DNA from: Pseudomonas sp. BN417
GTDB taxonomy: Bacteria > Pseudomonadota > Gammaproteobacteria > Pseudomonadales > Pseudomonadaceae
Reading direction: 5' to 3'
NCBI RefSeq assembly: GCF_029871205.1
Contig: NZ_SSOJ01000063.1
Coordinates: forward strand, 1 to 43,944
DNA: 43,944 nt
Under the pieces are notes generated by a model, which had not been told where the DNA came from, ran no database searches, and was given only the letters and a program-made list of their open reading frames with translations. A program made the position numbers and the translations under genes. The first letter of the stretch is position 1. Every line of letters starts with the position of its first letter. Below are positions 6,813 through 15,811 of this stretch, in pieces.

Positions 6813-8560
6813 ACCTTGCGAACGAACTGGCTTCCCTCCATGAACGCGCACTCGACGGCGACGCCCAGCGCCACGCCATCGAATGCCTGATCAACTGCTA
6901 CCTACGCGAGTACGCCCTGCCCCGTGGCGAGGCCAGCCTCGATGCCCCGGATCACGATCTGCCCATGAGCCTGCGCCAGATCGCCGGCCAGCGCGTGTGC
7001 ATCCGCCTACCGAAGGGACGCCTGGCCCTGCTGGCCGACCGCACCAGCGTCCTCGGCCGCTGCCGTTTCATCAGCGCGCCCTACTTCAAGGGCAATGGCC
7101 AGGGCTGGCGTCCCCTCGGCGCCCTGGAGCTGGCGTGCCTGCTGCTCACCCCGCTGACCAGCGCCGAGCGCCATGGCGAGCTGGTGCAGCAGATCGGCAA
7201 CAGCCTGCACATCACCCGCACTTTCCTGCGCCACGCCGTACCCGCCAACCAGCAGCCGGAGGACAGCCTGCTGCGCTCGGAACAGCACCAGGTCTGGGGC
7301 CATGCGCTGCACCCGACGCCCAAGAGCCGCGAGGGCGTCTCCCTCGACGCCTTGCTGGCCTGCTCCCCGGAAGTGGGGGCCTGCTTCGCCCTGCACTGGT
7401 TCCGTGTCGACCCGGCCCTGGTGCGCCACCAGGGCACCGACCCACGCGGCACCCTGCGCCAGCTCAGCGGCCGCGACGACCTCTACCCCTGCCATCCCTG
7501 GGAAGTGCAGCGCATCCTCGCCAACCCGCTGGTGCAGCGGGCACAGGCGCAGGGGCTGATGGAGTACCTCGGCGCCCAGGGGCTGGCGCTTTACCCCACC
7601 TCGTCGGTCCGTACCCTGTACCACCCGGACCTGGACTATTTCCTCAAGTTCTCCGTGCACGTGCGGCTGACCAACTGCGTGCGCAAGAACGCCTGGTACG
7701 AGCTGGACAGCGCCGTCGCTCTCACCCGCCTGCTGACGCCGATCATGGACGAACTGGCCGAGACCCGGCCGGGCTTCGAACTGATGCCCGAGCCCGCCGC
7801 CAGCACTCTGGACCTCAGCGCCCTGGGCGATCTGGAAGAGGCCCGGGAAGTCACCGAATGCTTCGGCATGCTCTACCGCCGCAACCTGGACGCGGTCAGC
7901 CGCGCCGCGCTCCAGCCGCAGGTGGCGATGGCGCTGTTCACCTGGGACCTGCACGGCCATAGCGTGTGCCGCCAGCGTGTGCGCCAGTGCGCCGAGCGCC
8001 TCGGCCTGTCCCACGCCGATGCCGCCCTGCACTGGCTGGAGCGCTATGCCGACCTGCTACTCGGCGGCGTGCTGCACTGCCTGTTCCGCCATGGCGTGGT
8101 ATTGGAGCCGCACCTGCAGAACACGGTGCTCGGTTTCGACGACAACGGCCTACCGAGTCGCGTCTGGGTCCGCGACCTGGAAGGCACCAAGCTGGTCCCC
8201 GAGCATTGGCCGCACGCACGCCTGGCACACCTCGACGAGCGCACCCGCGCATCCCTCTACTACAGCGCGGACAAGGCCTGGAAGCGGTTCGCCTACTGCG
8301 CCCTGGTGAACAACCTGGGCGAAGCAATTTTCCACCTCGCCGATGGCCAGGCCGCACTGGAGAAGCGCCTGTGGACGCGTGTCGGCCAAAAATTGGAGCA
8401 CCACTGCGAGCAGCTCGGCCATCCGGAGCAATTGCGCGACCTGTGCGCCGGTGCCGCACTGCCCAGCAAGGAAAACTTCATGACCCGCCTGATGCAGCGT
8501 GCCGACCGTGACGCCGGCTACACCAACCTGCCCAACCCCTTCTTCGGTGCCCGCCCATGA
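6809..8560 (+). CDS. pvsD: NIS siderophore synthetase (IucA/IucC family), PvsD-like
   Basis: A 583-residue second NRPS-independent siderophore synthetase, distinct in sequence from pvsB. Marks are DLYPCHPWEVQRIL near residue 228, SSVRTLYHPDLDYFLKFSVHVRLTN near 265-289, GVVLEPHLQNTVLGF near 430, and VWVRDLEGTKLVPEHWP near 452. In vibrioferrin synthesis PvsD is thought to load citrate with serine before decarboxylation; I infer the same here from position only. Start and stop each overlap a neighbour by four bases. The frame is open for hundreds of codons upstream inside pvsC, but the ATG at 6809 (MNLANELASLHE) gives the normal family length. Confidence 0.87.
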   Translation: MNLANELASLHERALDGDAQRHAIECLINCYLREYALPRGEASLDAPDHDLPMSLRQIAGQRVCIRLPKGRLALLADRTSVLGRCRFISAPYFKGNGQGWRPLGALELACLLLTPLTSAERHGELVQQIGNSLHITRTFLRHAVPANQQPEDSLLRSEQHQVWGHALHPTPKSREGVSLDALLACSPEVGACFALHWFRVDPALVRHQGTDPRGTLRQLSGRDDLYPCHPWEVQRILANPLVQRAQAQGLMEYLGAQGLALYPTSSVRTLYHPDLDYFLKFSVHVRLTNCVRKNAWYELDSAVALTRLLTPIMDELAETRPGFELMPEPAASTLDLSALGDLEEAREVTECFGMLYRRNLDAVSRAALQPQVAMALFTWDLHGHSVCRQRVRQCAERLGLSHADAALHWLERYADLLLGGVLHCLFRHGVVLEPHLQNTVLGFDDNGLPSRVWVRDLEGTKLVPEHWPHARLAHLDERTRASLYYSADKAWKRFAYCALVNNLGEAIFHLADGQAALEKRLWTRVGQKLEHHCEQLGHPEQLRDLCAGAALPSKENFMTRLMQRADRDAGYTNLPNPFFGARP

Positions 8561-9741
8561 GCCTCCCCGAGCGCATTACCCGCGCCATCGACGACCTGCG
8601 CGGCAAAAGTCGCGACCCACTATGCGCCTACCTGTACGACCTGCCGGCGCTGGAGCGACACGTACGCGCCATGCGCACCGCGCTGCCCGCTGGCTGCGAA
8701 CTCTTCTACGCTGCGAAGGCCAACCCGGAAGTGCCCATCCTGCAAACCCTGGCACCGCTGGTGGATGGCTTCGAGGCAGCTTCTGGCGGCGAGCTGGCCT
8801 GGCTCCATGAGCACTGCCCGGACCAGCCGCTGATCTTCGGCGGCCCCGGCAAGCTCGACAGCGAACTGGAGGCCGCACTGGACTGCCGCATCGATGCCTT
8901 TCACGTGGAAAGCGTGCACGAATTGCGTCGCCTGGCACGGCTCGCCTCTGTACGCGGCCGCCGCGCCCCCGTGTTGCTGCGGCTCAACCTCAAGCTGGCC
9001 GAAGCGCCGGACAGCCGCCTGGTCATGGGTGGCAAGCCCACCCCCTTCGGCCTCGATGAAGACGCGCTGGACGAAGCCCTGGCGCTGCTGCGCCAGGAGC
9101 CCGCGCTGGAGCTCAAGGGACTGCACTTCCACTTGCTCTCCCATCAGCTCGACGTGCCCGGCCACCTGCAGCTGATCCGCGCCTACTGCCGGACCTTCCG
9201 CCGCATCAGCCGCGAGCAGGGCCTGAACCTGCCCCTGTTGAACGTGGGCGGCGGCATGGGCATCAACTACCAGGACCATGCGCATTCCTTCGACTGGCCC
9301 GGCTTCTGCCGGGGCCTGGCCGAGGTAATAGCCGAGGAGGGCATGGCCGATACCCGCATCCGCTTCGAAATCGGCCGTTTCATCAGCGCCGCCTGCGGCT
9401 ACTACGTGATGCAAGTGCTCGACATCAAGCGTAATCACGGCCAGTACTTCGCCGTGGCCCGGGGCGGCACCCACCACTTCCGCACTCCGGCCGCCCAGGG
9501 TCACGACCACCCCTTCGTCGTGTTGCGCGGCAACCAGGCGCCGCACCTGCGAGAGCAGACCGTCACTCTCGTCGGCCAGCTATGCACGCCGAAGGACATC
9601 CTGGCCCGCCAGCAGCCCGTCGCAGAACTCGCCATCGGTGACCTGCTGGTGTTCACCCTCGCCGGCGCGTACGCCTGGAACATCTCCCACCGCGATTTCC
9701 TGATGCACGAACCGCCGCAGATGATGTTCCTCTTCCACTGA
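8557..9741 (+). CDS. pvsE: PLP-dependent decarboxylase, PvsE-like (alanine racemase fold)
   Basis: A 394-residue fold-type III PLP enzyme related to diaminopimelate and ornithine decarboxylases and to SbnH/AcsE of other NIS siderophore loci. The Schiff-base lysine is K54 in FYAAKANPEV. The glycine-rich phosphate loop is LLNVGGGMGINYQ near residue 227, EIGRFISAACGYY lies near 270, and an active-site Cys is seen in QLCTPKDIL. It would decarboxylate an amino acid moiety (serine-derived in vibrioferrin, giving the ethanolamine part), probably after attachment to citrate. Last gene of the operon, with an ATGA overlap with pvsD. The specific substrate is inferred from synteny. Confidence 0.86.
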   Translation: MSLPERITRAIDDLRGKSRDPLCAYLYDLPALERHVRAMRTALPAGCELFYAAKANPEVPILQTLAPLVDGFEAASGGELAWLHEHCPDQPLIFGGPGKLDSELEAALDCRIDAFHVESVHELRRLARLASVRGRRAPVLLRLNLKLAEAPDSRLVMGGKPTPFGLDEDALDEALALLRQEPALELKGLHFHLLSHQLDVPGHLQLIRAYCRTFRRISREQGLNLPLLNVGGGMGINYQDHAHSFDWPGFCRGLAEVIAEEGMADTRIRFEIGRFISAACGYYVMQVLDIKRNHGQYFAVARGGTHHFRTPAAQGHDHPFVVLRGNQAPHLREQTVTLVGQLCTPKDILARQQPVAELAIGDLLVFTLAGAYAWNISHRDFLMHEPPQMMFLFH

Positions 9742-9751
9742 CAAATGACCG

Positions 9752-9778
9752 GCCCTTCCCCCGCGCGCGGGAGGGGCT
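9752..9778 (+). terminator. Possible end-of-operon hairpin
   Basis: CCCTTCC pairs with GGAGGGG (one G-T pair) around a GC-rich loop 10 bases after the pvsE stop. There is no T tract, so it is a weak candidate. The hairpin at 9893-9920 could also stop the operon transcript. Confidence 0.3.
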
Positions 9779-9889
9779 GGCAGGGAATCGGCAAAACGAG
9801 AGGGAGGAAAGCTCGGCGTGTGGAGCCTGTTGGCGCCGCATCGGAGCGACTTCGCAAACCTGCCGGACGAGAAGATCTTCGGCGGAAAT

Positions 9890-9922
9890 GAAAAAGCCCG
9901 CCTTCAAGAAGGCGGGCTTTGC
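9890..9922 (-). terminator. Rho-independent terminator of tRNA-Lys
   Basis: AAAGCCCGCC (9893-9902) pairs with GGCGGGCTTT (9911-9920) around an 8-base loop. On the minus strand the stem is followed by TTTTTCATT, a good U tract just beyond the tRNA 3' end. It may serve the siderophore operon from the other side. Confidence 0.85.
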
Positions 9923-9926
9923 GAGA

Positions 9927-10002
9927 TGGTGGGTCGTGTAGGATTCGAACCTACGACCAATTGGTTAAAAGCCAACTGCTCTACCGACTGAGCTAACGAC
10001 CC
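9927..10002 (-). tRNA. tRNA-Lys (anticodon UUU)
   Basis: Read on the minus strand, a 76-base cloverleaf begins GGGTCGTTAGCTCAG, has an anticodon loop CTTTTAA, a T loop GGTTCGAATCC and an acceptor end CGACCCACCA with CCA encoded. The acceptor stem GGGTCGT pairs with ACGACCC. The 3' end points at the siderophore operon. In P. aeruginosa the tRNA-Lys next to queC is a known integration site of large mobile elements. Confidence 0.97.
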
Positions 10003-10014
10003 AACGCGAGGCGC

Positions 10015-10042
10015 ATGATACTGATTTTATTCAGGAATTCAA
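10015..10042 (-). promoter_or_regulatory. Promoter of tRNA-Lys
   Basis: On the minus strand TTGAAT (10037-10042) and TATCAT (10015-10020) are 16 bases apart and lie 12 bases before the tRNA 5' end. The bases after the -10 are GC-rich (GCGCCTCGC), like the discriminator of stringently controlled stable-RNA promoters. Confidence 0.6.
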
Positions 10043-10060
10043 CACCTCCTCGAAAAAAAT

Positions 10061-10735
10061 TTACTGGTAGCGCGTAGGATCCTTCACACCGGCCGCGGCG
10101 AAGCCCGCAGCACGCAGCCGGCAGCTGTCGCATTTGCCACAGGCACGACCATCGTCGTCGGCCTGGTAGCAGGAGACCGTCAGCCCGTAATCGACGCCAT
10201 GGCGCAGGCCGGCCTGGACTATCTCGGCCTTGCTCAGGTTCTGCAACGGCGCGCGGATACGGAACCCCTGCCCTTCCACGCCGGCCTTGGTGGCCAGGTT
10301 GGCCATGCGCTCGAATGCCTCGACGAACTCGGGGCGGCAGTCCGGATAGCCGGAGTAGTCCACTGCGTTGACGCCAATGAAGATATCCCGCGCGCCAAGT
10401 ACCTCGGCCCAGCCGAGGGCGAGGGACAGGAACACGGTATTGCGCGCCGGCACATAAGTGACCGGGATGCCCTCGGTAGGGCTCTCGGGCACGTCGATAG
10501 AGGTATCGGTCAGGGCGGAGCCGCCAATGCCGTTGAGATTGAGCCCAATCACCTTGTGCTCCACCACGCCCAGCTGGCGGGCCACCCGCTCAGCCGCGTT
10601 CAGCTCGGCACGATGGCGCTGGCCGTAATCGAAACTCATGCTGTAGCAGGCGTAGCCCTCCGCGCGGGCCAGTGCGACCACGGTGGCCGAGTCCAGGCCA
10701 CCAGACAACAGGATGACCGCTTTCTTCTCGCTCAT
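10061..10735 (-). CDS. queC: 7-cyano-7-deazaguanine synthase
   Basis: QueC turns 7-carboxy-7-deazaguanine into preQ0 with ATP and ammonia, a step to queuosine in tRNA. The 224-residue product has the PP-loop [14 protein letters not shown] at residues 10-23 and a C-terminal zinc site [18 protein letters not shown] with four cysteines. The start at 10735 (MSEKKAV) has GAGGGAT upstream and matches family length; the frame is open ten codons further. It lies 71 bases downstream of queE, on the same strand, so the two pathway genes are probably co-transcribed. No terminator is visible between queC and tRNA-Lys. Confidence 0.95.
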   Translation of the reverse strand: MSEKKAVILLSGGLDSATVVALARAEGYACYSMSFDYGQRHRAELNAAERVARQLGVVEHKVIGLNLNGIGGSALTDTSIDVPESPTEGIPVTYVPARNTVFLSLALGWAEVLGARDIFIGVNAVDYSGYPDCRPEFVEAFERMANLATKAGVEGQGFRIRAPLQNLSKAEIVQAGLRHGVDYGLTVSCYQADDDGRACGKCDSCRLRAAGFAAAGVKDPTRYQ

Positions 10736-10806
10736 GGGATATCCCTCGATATCAGCCTGCCCCACGTCCCGGCGTGCAGTCAGGCAAGGTGCGCAATCGG
10801 GCCGGA

Positions 10807-11454
10807 TCAGTGACCCGGCTCGTCGTTCCAGAGAATCTTGTGCAGCTGCAACTGCAAGCGCACGGGCAGGTTGTCGGCGACTATCCAGTCCGCCAACTCG
10901 CGGGCGCTCACCTGCTTGTGGCTGGGGGAGAACAGCACCTCGCCAGCCCGCTGCTCGAGCCGGTACTCGATCAGCTTGGACACCGCCCAGTCATAGTCCT
11001 CGCGGGAGCAGATGACGAACTTCACCTGATCGTTGGTCGTCAGGTGGGCGATGTTCTCGTAGCGGTTGCGACCGACCTCGGCGGAGCCCGGTGTCTTCAG
11101 GTCGACGACCTTGCTCACCCGCGGATCGACGGCGGAAACGTCCAGCGCGCCGCTGGTTTCAATGGAAACCTCGTAGCCGGCATCGCACAGGCGCCGCAGC
11201 AGCGGGATGCAATTAGGCTGGGCCAGCGGCTCACCGCCGGTGACGCAGATGTAGCGCGGCTTGTAGCCGGCAACGCGTTCGAGGATGGCGTCGAGCGACA
11301 TGACCTCGCCACCGCTGAAGGCGTAGGCGGTGTCGCAGTACTGACAGCGCAGGGGGCAGCCGGTGAGGCGCACGAAGACCGTCGGCAGGCCGGCGGTACG
11401 TGTTTCCCCCTGCAACGAGTAGAAAATCTCGGTGATTCGCAGGGTTTGATGCAT
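10807..11454 (-). CDS. queE: 7-carboxy-7-deazaguanine synthase
   Basis: QueE is a radical SAM enzyme that contracts 6-carboxytetrahydropterin to 7-carboxy-7-deazaguanine, the step before QueC. The 215-residue protein shows the cluster-binding CPLRCQYC (Cys-x3-Cys-x2-Cys) near residue 31, the substrate loop [20 protein letters not shown] near residue 13 and VTGGEPLAQ (SAM-binding GGE). The start at 11454 ([13 protein letters not shown]) matches the family N-terminus; eleven upstream codons are probably not used. It precedes queC in transcription order. Confidence 0.95.
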   Translation of the reverse strand: MHQTLRITEIFYSLQGETRTAGLPTVFVRLTGCPLRCQYCDTAYAFSGGEVMSLDAILERVAGYKPRYICVTGGEPLAQPNCIPLLRRLCDAGYEVSIETSGALDVSAVDPRVSKVVDLKTPGSAEVGRNRYENIAHLTTNDQVKFVICSREDYDWAVSKLIEYRLEQRAGEVLFSPSHKQVSARELADWIVADNLPVRLQLQLHKILWNDEPGH

Positions 11455-11532
11455 ATCAGCCACGGGCGTGACGGCGAAACAGGCCATCCGCCTCCGTTGC
11501 GGGAAAGAAGGTTTGGGGCGGCGATTCTAACG

Positions 11533-11562
11533 AAAAAACCCGCGCCTGGCGCGGGTTTTCTT
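11533..11562 (-). terminator. Terminator after cpoB
   Basis: AAAACCCGCGCC and GGCGCGGGTTTT form a strong stem at 11535-11559 with A- and T-rich flanks on either side. It sits 20 bases past the cpoB stop and separates the Tol-Pal operon from queE. Confidence 0.85.
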
Positions 11563-11579
11563 GATCCTGGGTTCAGGAA

Positions 11580-12404
11580 TCAGGGCAGGCGCTGCAGGTC
11601 GCGTTGCGCCAGCTGGGCGGCCGAGCTGCCCGGGAACTGGGCGATGACCTGCTGGAGGATGGTCTTGGCCTTGTCGGTGTTGCCCATGCGCTGCTCGACA
11701 TCCGCCAGCTTGTACAGGGAGTCGGGCACCTTGGGATGCTGCGGGTAGGCCTGGCCGACGCGAGCGAAAGCCTGGCTGGCGCCTTGCAGGTCACCCTTGG
11801 CCAGGTTCACCTCACCCAGCCAGTACTGCGCATTGCCGGCGTACTGGCTGTTGGGGTACTTGCGCAGGAAGGCGTTGAAGGCCTGACTGGCCTTGTCGAA
11901 GTCCTTGGTCTTGATCAGGTCGAAGGCGGCGTCGTAGTAGAGCTTTTCCTTCGCCGGGTCGCCCGGTTCGCTGCTGGCGGCAGCTTGCTGCGCCGGCGCG
12001 GCCGGGGCACCGTTGGCGGCAGGTGCGCCAGCGGCAGGGGAATTCTGGGTAGCCGGTGCGCCTGCGGCGGCACCACCGGAAAGACGGCGATCGAGGTCCT
12101 GGTAACGCTCCAGGCTTTCCTGTTTCAGGCGCTGGATCTCGTACTGCTGCTCCTCGAGCATGCCACGCAGGCGAGTGATCTCTTCCTGCATCTGCTGGAG
12201 CTGCATGAACAGCTCGCCCTGCGCCGAAACAGGGGCCGATGGAGCAGCCCCCGTCGCGACGTAGGCGCCAGTCGTGCCATAACCGGCCGGCGGGTAACTG
12301 CCGCCATATCCAGCGTTGTTATCCACCACGGGAACCTCAGCCAGCGCCGCGAACGGCAGACTGGAGAGGGCCAAGAGGGTCAAAGCACGACGGCACTTAC
12401 GCAT
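11580..12404 (-). CDS. cpoB: Tol-Pal associated periplasmic protein CpoB (YbgF)
   Basis: CpoB is a periplasmic protein that links outer-membrane constriction by Tol-Pal with septal peptidoglycan synthesis by PBP1B. The 274-residue product has a signal peptide (residues 1-22, ending FAALA). A coiled-coil trimerisation helix follows (LQQMQEEITRLRGMLEEQQ... near 68-105), then an Ala/Pro-rich linker near 110-145, and C-terminal TPR repeats starting at EKLYYDAAFDLIKTKDFDKA. The linker is rich in repeated Ala-Pro and GAPA units. It is the last gene of the tol-pal block, six bases after pal. Confidence 0.93.
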   Translation of the reverse strand: MRKCRRALTLLALSSLPFAALAEVPVVDNNAGYGGSYPPAGYGTTGAYVATGAAPSAPVSAQGELFMQLQQMQEEITRLRGMLEEQQYEIQRLKQESLERYQDLDRRLSGGAAAGAPATQNSPAAGAPAANGAPAAPAQQAAASSEPGDPAKEKLYYDAAFDLIKTKDFDKASQAFNAFLRKYPNSQYAGNAQYWLGEVNLAKGDLQGASQAFARVGQAYPQHPKVPDSLYKLADVEQRMGNTDKAKTILQQVIAQFPGSSAAQLAQRDLQRLP

Positions 12405-12410
12405 GGCAAA

Positions 12411-12914
12411 TTACTTGCGCAGTTCTACGCGGCGGTTTTGCGCCCAGGACTGCTCGTCGTTGCCAGTGGCAACCGGACGCTCTTCGCCGTAGGAAACCAG
12501 TTCCAGCTGAGCCGGGGAAACGCCCTGCAGAACCAGGTAGCGCTGAACGGCCTTGGCACGACGCTCGCCCAGAGCCATGTTGTACTCGCGGGTGCCGCGC
12601 TCGTCGGTGTGGCCTTCCAGAACGACGCGAGCGCCGTTGGCTTTCAGGTCCTTGGCGTGTACGTCCAGAGCGCGCATGGCTTCCGGCTTCAGGTCGGAGC
12701 TGTCGTACTCGAAGTAGAAGGTGGTGATAGCGCGCAGAGCGGCTTCTTCGCTCATGCTGCCGTCTACACCGCTGCCGCCGGCGTTGTAGCCAGCGTTCGG
12801 GTCAACGGCGCCTTCGCCGGAACCAGCGCCTTCGCCGCCTTTGGACGAGCAACCAACAGCCACGGCCATGGCCAGCGCAAGAGCGGCAAACTTGCCGAAT
12901 TTCAGCATTTCCAT
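12411..12914 (-). CDS. pal: Peptidoglycan-associated lipoprotein Pal (OprL)
   Basis: Pal is an outer-membrane lipoprotein whose OmpA-like domain grips peptidoglycan and, with TolB, anchors the Tol system. The lipobox AVGC puts the lipidated Cys at residue 22 of a 167-residue product. A Gly/Ala linker follows, then the OmpA-like domain with [11 protein letters not shown] and [22 protein letters not shown]. The sequence is close to P. aeruginosa OprL as I remember it. Two in-frame ATGs occur at 12917 and 12914; the AGGAG is 7 bases from the second, so 12914 is preferred. Confidence 0.95.
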   Translation of the reverse strand: MEMLKFGKFAALALAMAVAVGCSSKGGEGAGSGEGAVDPNAGYNAGGSGVDGSMSEEAALRAITTFYFEYDSSDLKPEAMRALDVHAKDLKANGARVVLEGHTDERGTREYNMALGERRAKAVQRYLVLQGVSPAQLELVSYGEERPVATGNDEQSWAQNRRVELRK

Positions 12915-12971
12915 CATGTAACTCCTAATGAACCCCAGGTGTGTTTAGCAAAGGTATTTTTAATGACCGCG

Positions 12972-14276
12972 TCAGTTCAGGTACGGCGACCAAGAAGGTT
13001 CGCGAATGTCGCCCTGAACTGTGGGAATCGGGACCCGTACGCGCCCGTTTGTAGACACGAGCATCAGTACGCCGCCCCCCTGCTGGCGAGTTGCGTAGAT
13101 TAGCATGGTGCCATTAGGCGCAACAGTGGGCGAGTCGTCCAGCGAAGTGCCGGAAAGGATGCGCGGAGCCGATCCTGCGCGGGTCAGATCCTGGGCCGCC
13201 ACCTTGAAGTTGGTGAAGCCGTCCTGGCGGTGGATCATCACCAGCATCTTCTCGTCAGCCGAGAGTTTCGGGTTGGCGTTGTAGTTGCCGGCGAAGGTAA
13301 CCCGCTGCGGCTCGCCACCACCGATATTGGTCTTGTAGATCTGCGGCTTGCCGGCACGATCCGAGGTGAAATAGATGGTCTGGCCGTCCGCGCCCCAGAA
13401 GGGTTCGGTATCGATCGCCATGTTATTGGTCACGCGGCGCAGCTGGCGGCTGCCCAGGTCCATCACGTAGATCTCCGGATTGCCGTCGCGGGACAGCACG
13501 AAGGCCAGGCGATTGCCTTCCGGCGACCAGGCCGGGGCGCCGTTCAGGCCTTCGAAGTTGGTGATCTGCTCACGGCGGCCGGTGTCGATGTGCTGGATGA
13601 AGATGCGCGGACGCTTCTGCTCGAAGGACACATAGGCGATGCGGCGGCCGTCCGGCGCGTAACGCGGTGACAGGATGGGCTCGCGGGACTGCAGCAGGGT
13701 CACGGCGCGCTGGCCGTCGTAGTCCGAGCGCTGCAGGGTGTAGCGGGTGTTGTTCACCGAGAAGCGCTCTGCGGTGACGTAGAGCATGCGGGTCGAGAAG
13801 GCGCCCTTGAGGCCGGTAAGCTTCTCGAAGGACTGGTCGGCGATGTAGTGCGCCATGTCACGCAGCTGGTCGGTGGAGCCGCTGACGTTGCCGGCCATGA
13901 CCTGCTGTTCGGTGGTGACGTTGAACAGGGCGAACTGCACCTGCAGACGGCCGCCGGCCGGGACGATGTTGCCCACCAGCACGTACTGGGCGCCCAGGGC
14001 CTTCCAGTCGCGATAGATGACTTCGCTGGCCTGGGTCGGCAGGCTGATCATGTTCTGCCGCGGAATCGGCTCGAAGTAGCCGGAGTTGCGCAGGTCGCTG
14101 CCGACGACTTCAGACATCTCGGTGGGCAGCACGGTGCCGCCCTGCCAGCCAAAGGGCACCACGGCGATCGGGGTCGCCCGGTCGGTACCGCTGGTGATCA
14201 CCAGCGGGTCGGCGGCCTGGACGGAGCCGACCAGCATGGCCACTCCGAGCAGGACGATACGAATCAGGGTATTCAC
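12972..14276 (-). CDS. tolB: Tol-Pal system beta-propeller protein TolB
   Basis: TolB is the periplasmic partner that shuttles between Pal and TolA. The 434-residue protein has a signal peptide (to about residue 21, VQAAD), an N-terminal two-lobed domain, and six-bladed beta-propeller repeats of the type [27 protein letters not shown] and [23 protein letters not shown]. The start codon is GTG and overlaps the tolA stop (GTGA), which indicates coupled translation. The segment after the signal peptide corresponds to the TolA-binding N-terminal strand. Confidence 0.95.
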   Translation of the reverse strand: MNTLIRIVLLGVAMLVGSVQAADPLVITSGTDRATPIAVVPFGWQGGTVLPTEMSEVVGSDLRNSGYFEPIPRQNMISLPTQASEVIYRDWKALGAQYVLVGNIVPAGGRLQVQFALFNVTTEQQVMAGNVSGSTDQLRDMAHYIADQSFEKLTGLKGAFSTRMLYVTAERFSVNNTRYTLQRSDYDGQRAVTLLQSREPILSPRYAPDGRRIAYVSFEQKRPRIFIQHIDTGRREQITNFEGLNGAPAWSPEGNRLAFVLSRDGNPEIYVMDLGSRQLRRVTNNMAIDTEPFWGADGQTIYFTSDRAGKPQIYKTNIGGGEPQRVTFAGNYNANPKLSADEKMLVMIHRQDGFTNFKVAAQDLTRAGSAPRILSGTSLDDSPTVAPNGTMLIYATRQQGGGVLMLVSTNGRVRVPIPTVQGDIREPSWSPYLN

Positions 14277-15319
14277 AGACCTAAATCCTCCGGTTTGAAG
14301 ATGATGCGGCGCTGCCTGTACATCTGGTCAAAGGTAGCGCGATCCAATTGTTGCATCTCGGGGATGCGCCCAACGCTGCGGACCGCGCTCACCGCGGAAC
14401 CGTCGAAAGGCGAATCGCCGCTGGAGCGGGTGACGCTGGCGTTGGTGATGGTGCCATCGGGCAGCATCTCGATCAGTACTTCTACGCTCATGCCGTTACG
14501 CGCCGATGGCGGGCGGCGCCACTGCTCGCTGACCAGCTTGATGATCAGGTCATCGAGGCTGCCGGCGACCTGGTCGCCCACCTCGTCGGCAAGCGCCTGC
14601 TGGCGACCGACATCCTCGGACAGAAGCTCGGCCAGGGCCGCAGCTTTCTTGTCCTCGGCGGACTTGCGCTTGGCCTCCTCCGCCGCTTTCTTCTTCGCGG
14701 CATCTGCAGTGGCCTTCTTCTTGGCATCTTCCGCAGCCTTTTTCTTGGCTGCTTCGGCTGCCGCCTTCTTCTTGGCGTCTTCCGTGGCCTTTTTCTTGGC
14801 CTGTTCAGCGGCTGCCTTCTTGGCGTCTTCGGCCGCCTGTTTCTTGGCTTCCTCTTCCGTCTTCTTCTTGGCGATGTCAGCCAGCTTCTTCTCTTCGGCC
14901 TTCTTCGCCTCGGCAGCTTTCTTGGCTTCCGCCGCCTGCTTGGCCGCCTCGGCCTTCTCGGCCTTCTCAGCTACCTCTTCGGCCTTTCGAGCTTCATCGG
15001 CTTTCTTTTGTTCCGCCGCCTTGGCCGCTGCCACCTTCTGCTCGTCGGCCTTCTTCTGCTCCAGCTGTTCGGTCTCGAACTGTGGCGCAGCAGTCTTCTT
15101 CTTCTCGCCGGCGATCTTCTGGTTGGTCTGGGTGGTGGCCTGGCTCTGGGATTTCAGCTGGTAGAGGGTCGCCTGCACGATCGGCCGGGAAGGCGGTAGT
15201 TCCGGGGTGAAGGCGAAGCTGACGAACAGCATGCCGAACATCAGGACGTGCAGGGCCACGGCCCAGACGGTCGGCCAGAAGTAGCTTTCCGAGGAGGAGC
15301 GTTCGCTCTGTTGCTGCAT
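14273..15319 (-). CDS. tolA: Cell envelope integrity protein TolA
   Basis: TolA spans the periplasm and couples the TolQR motor to TolB/Pal. The 348-residue product has a cytoplasmic tip, one membrane helix ([21 protein letters not shown], about residues 16-37), a long Lys/Ala/Glu helix (about residues 75-225) and a compact C-terminal domain with [12 protein letters not shown]. The helix is made of near-repeats such as AEDAKKKA and [10 protein letters not shown], mirrored by repeats in the DNA at 14640-15060. It overlaps tolR by one base and tolB by four. Confidence 0.95.
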   Translation of the reverse strand: MQQQSERSSSESYFWPTVWAVALHVLMFGMLFVSFAFTPELPPSRPIVQATLYQLKSQSQATTQTNQKIAGEKKKTAAPQFETEQLEQKKADEQKVAAAKAAEQKKADEARKAEEVAEKAEKAEAAKQAAEAKKAAEAKKAEEKKLADIAKKKTEEEAKKQAAEDAKKAAAEQAKKKATEDAKKKAAAEAAKKKAAEDAKKKATADAAKKKAAEEAKRKSAEDKKAAALAELLSEDVGRQQALADEVGDQVAGSLDDLIIKLVSEQWRRPPSARNGMSVEVLIEMLPDGTITNASVTRSSGDSPFDGSAVSAVRSVGRIPEMQQLDRATFDQMYRQRRIIFKPEDLGL

Positions 15320-15777
15320 CAGGGCGCCTCGGTGATCAGCCCGACGTTGGCCACGCCGGCCTTCTGCAGGCCGCCCATCACCGCCATCACGGCACCGTAG
15401 TCGACCGACTTGTCGCCGCGGACGAAGACTTGCACGGTCTTACCCTGGCGGCTGTTCTCGGCCATGATGCCGGACGCAGCGGTAACCAGCTGGTCCAGGG
15501 AGACCGAGGTCTCGCTGTTCTTGCCCTGGTCGGTATCGACCTCCTCGCCCATGTTCCAGAAATAGGACTTGTCGGACTTGATCGAGATGGTCAGGACACG
15601 GGCGTTGTTGTCCTGCGGCAGGGCCTCGCTGGAGACCTTCGGCAGGTCGACCTTGACGCCCTGGTTGAGCATGGGCGCGGTGACCATGAAGATCACCAGC
15701 AGCACGAGCATGACGTCGATGTAAGGCACGACGTTCATCTCGGCGACCGGTTTGCGTTTGTGGCGGATTCTGGCCAT
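15319..15777 (-). CDS. tolR: Tol-Pal system motor subunit TolR
   Basis: TolR is the ExbD-like inner-membrane subunit of the proton-driven TolQR motor. The 152-residue protein has one membrane helix (about residues 17-37) with the conserved proton-carrying Asp in NVVPYIDVMLVLL, and a periplasmic domain ending in AGVANVGLITEAP. It lies directly behind tolQ and its stop overlaps the tolA start by one base. Confidence 0.95.
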   Translation of the reverse strand: MARIRHKRKPVAEMNVVPYIDVMLVLLVIFMVTAPMLNQGVKVDLPKVSSEALPQDNNARVLTISIKSDKSYFWNMGEEVDTDQGKNSETSVSLDQLVTAASGIMAENSRQGKTVQVFVRGDKSVDYGAVMAVMGGLQKAGVANVGLITEAP

Positions 15778-15811
15778 GGCTTGAAACCTTTCCTCTCAGG
15801 GTCCCGACAAC

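Noticed and set aside
5822-8560. 912-codon frame suggesting a pvsC-pvsD fusion
   Set aside because: The first 330 codons are an out-of-frame reading of pvsC with Pro/Arg-rich nonsense. The real gene starts at 6809 with an ATGA overlap and normal family length.
14348-15199. Leu/Phe-rich 'membrane protein' on the plus strand across tolA
   Set aside because: The hydrophobic text is simply the complement of the Lys/Ala/Glu codons of the TolA helix.
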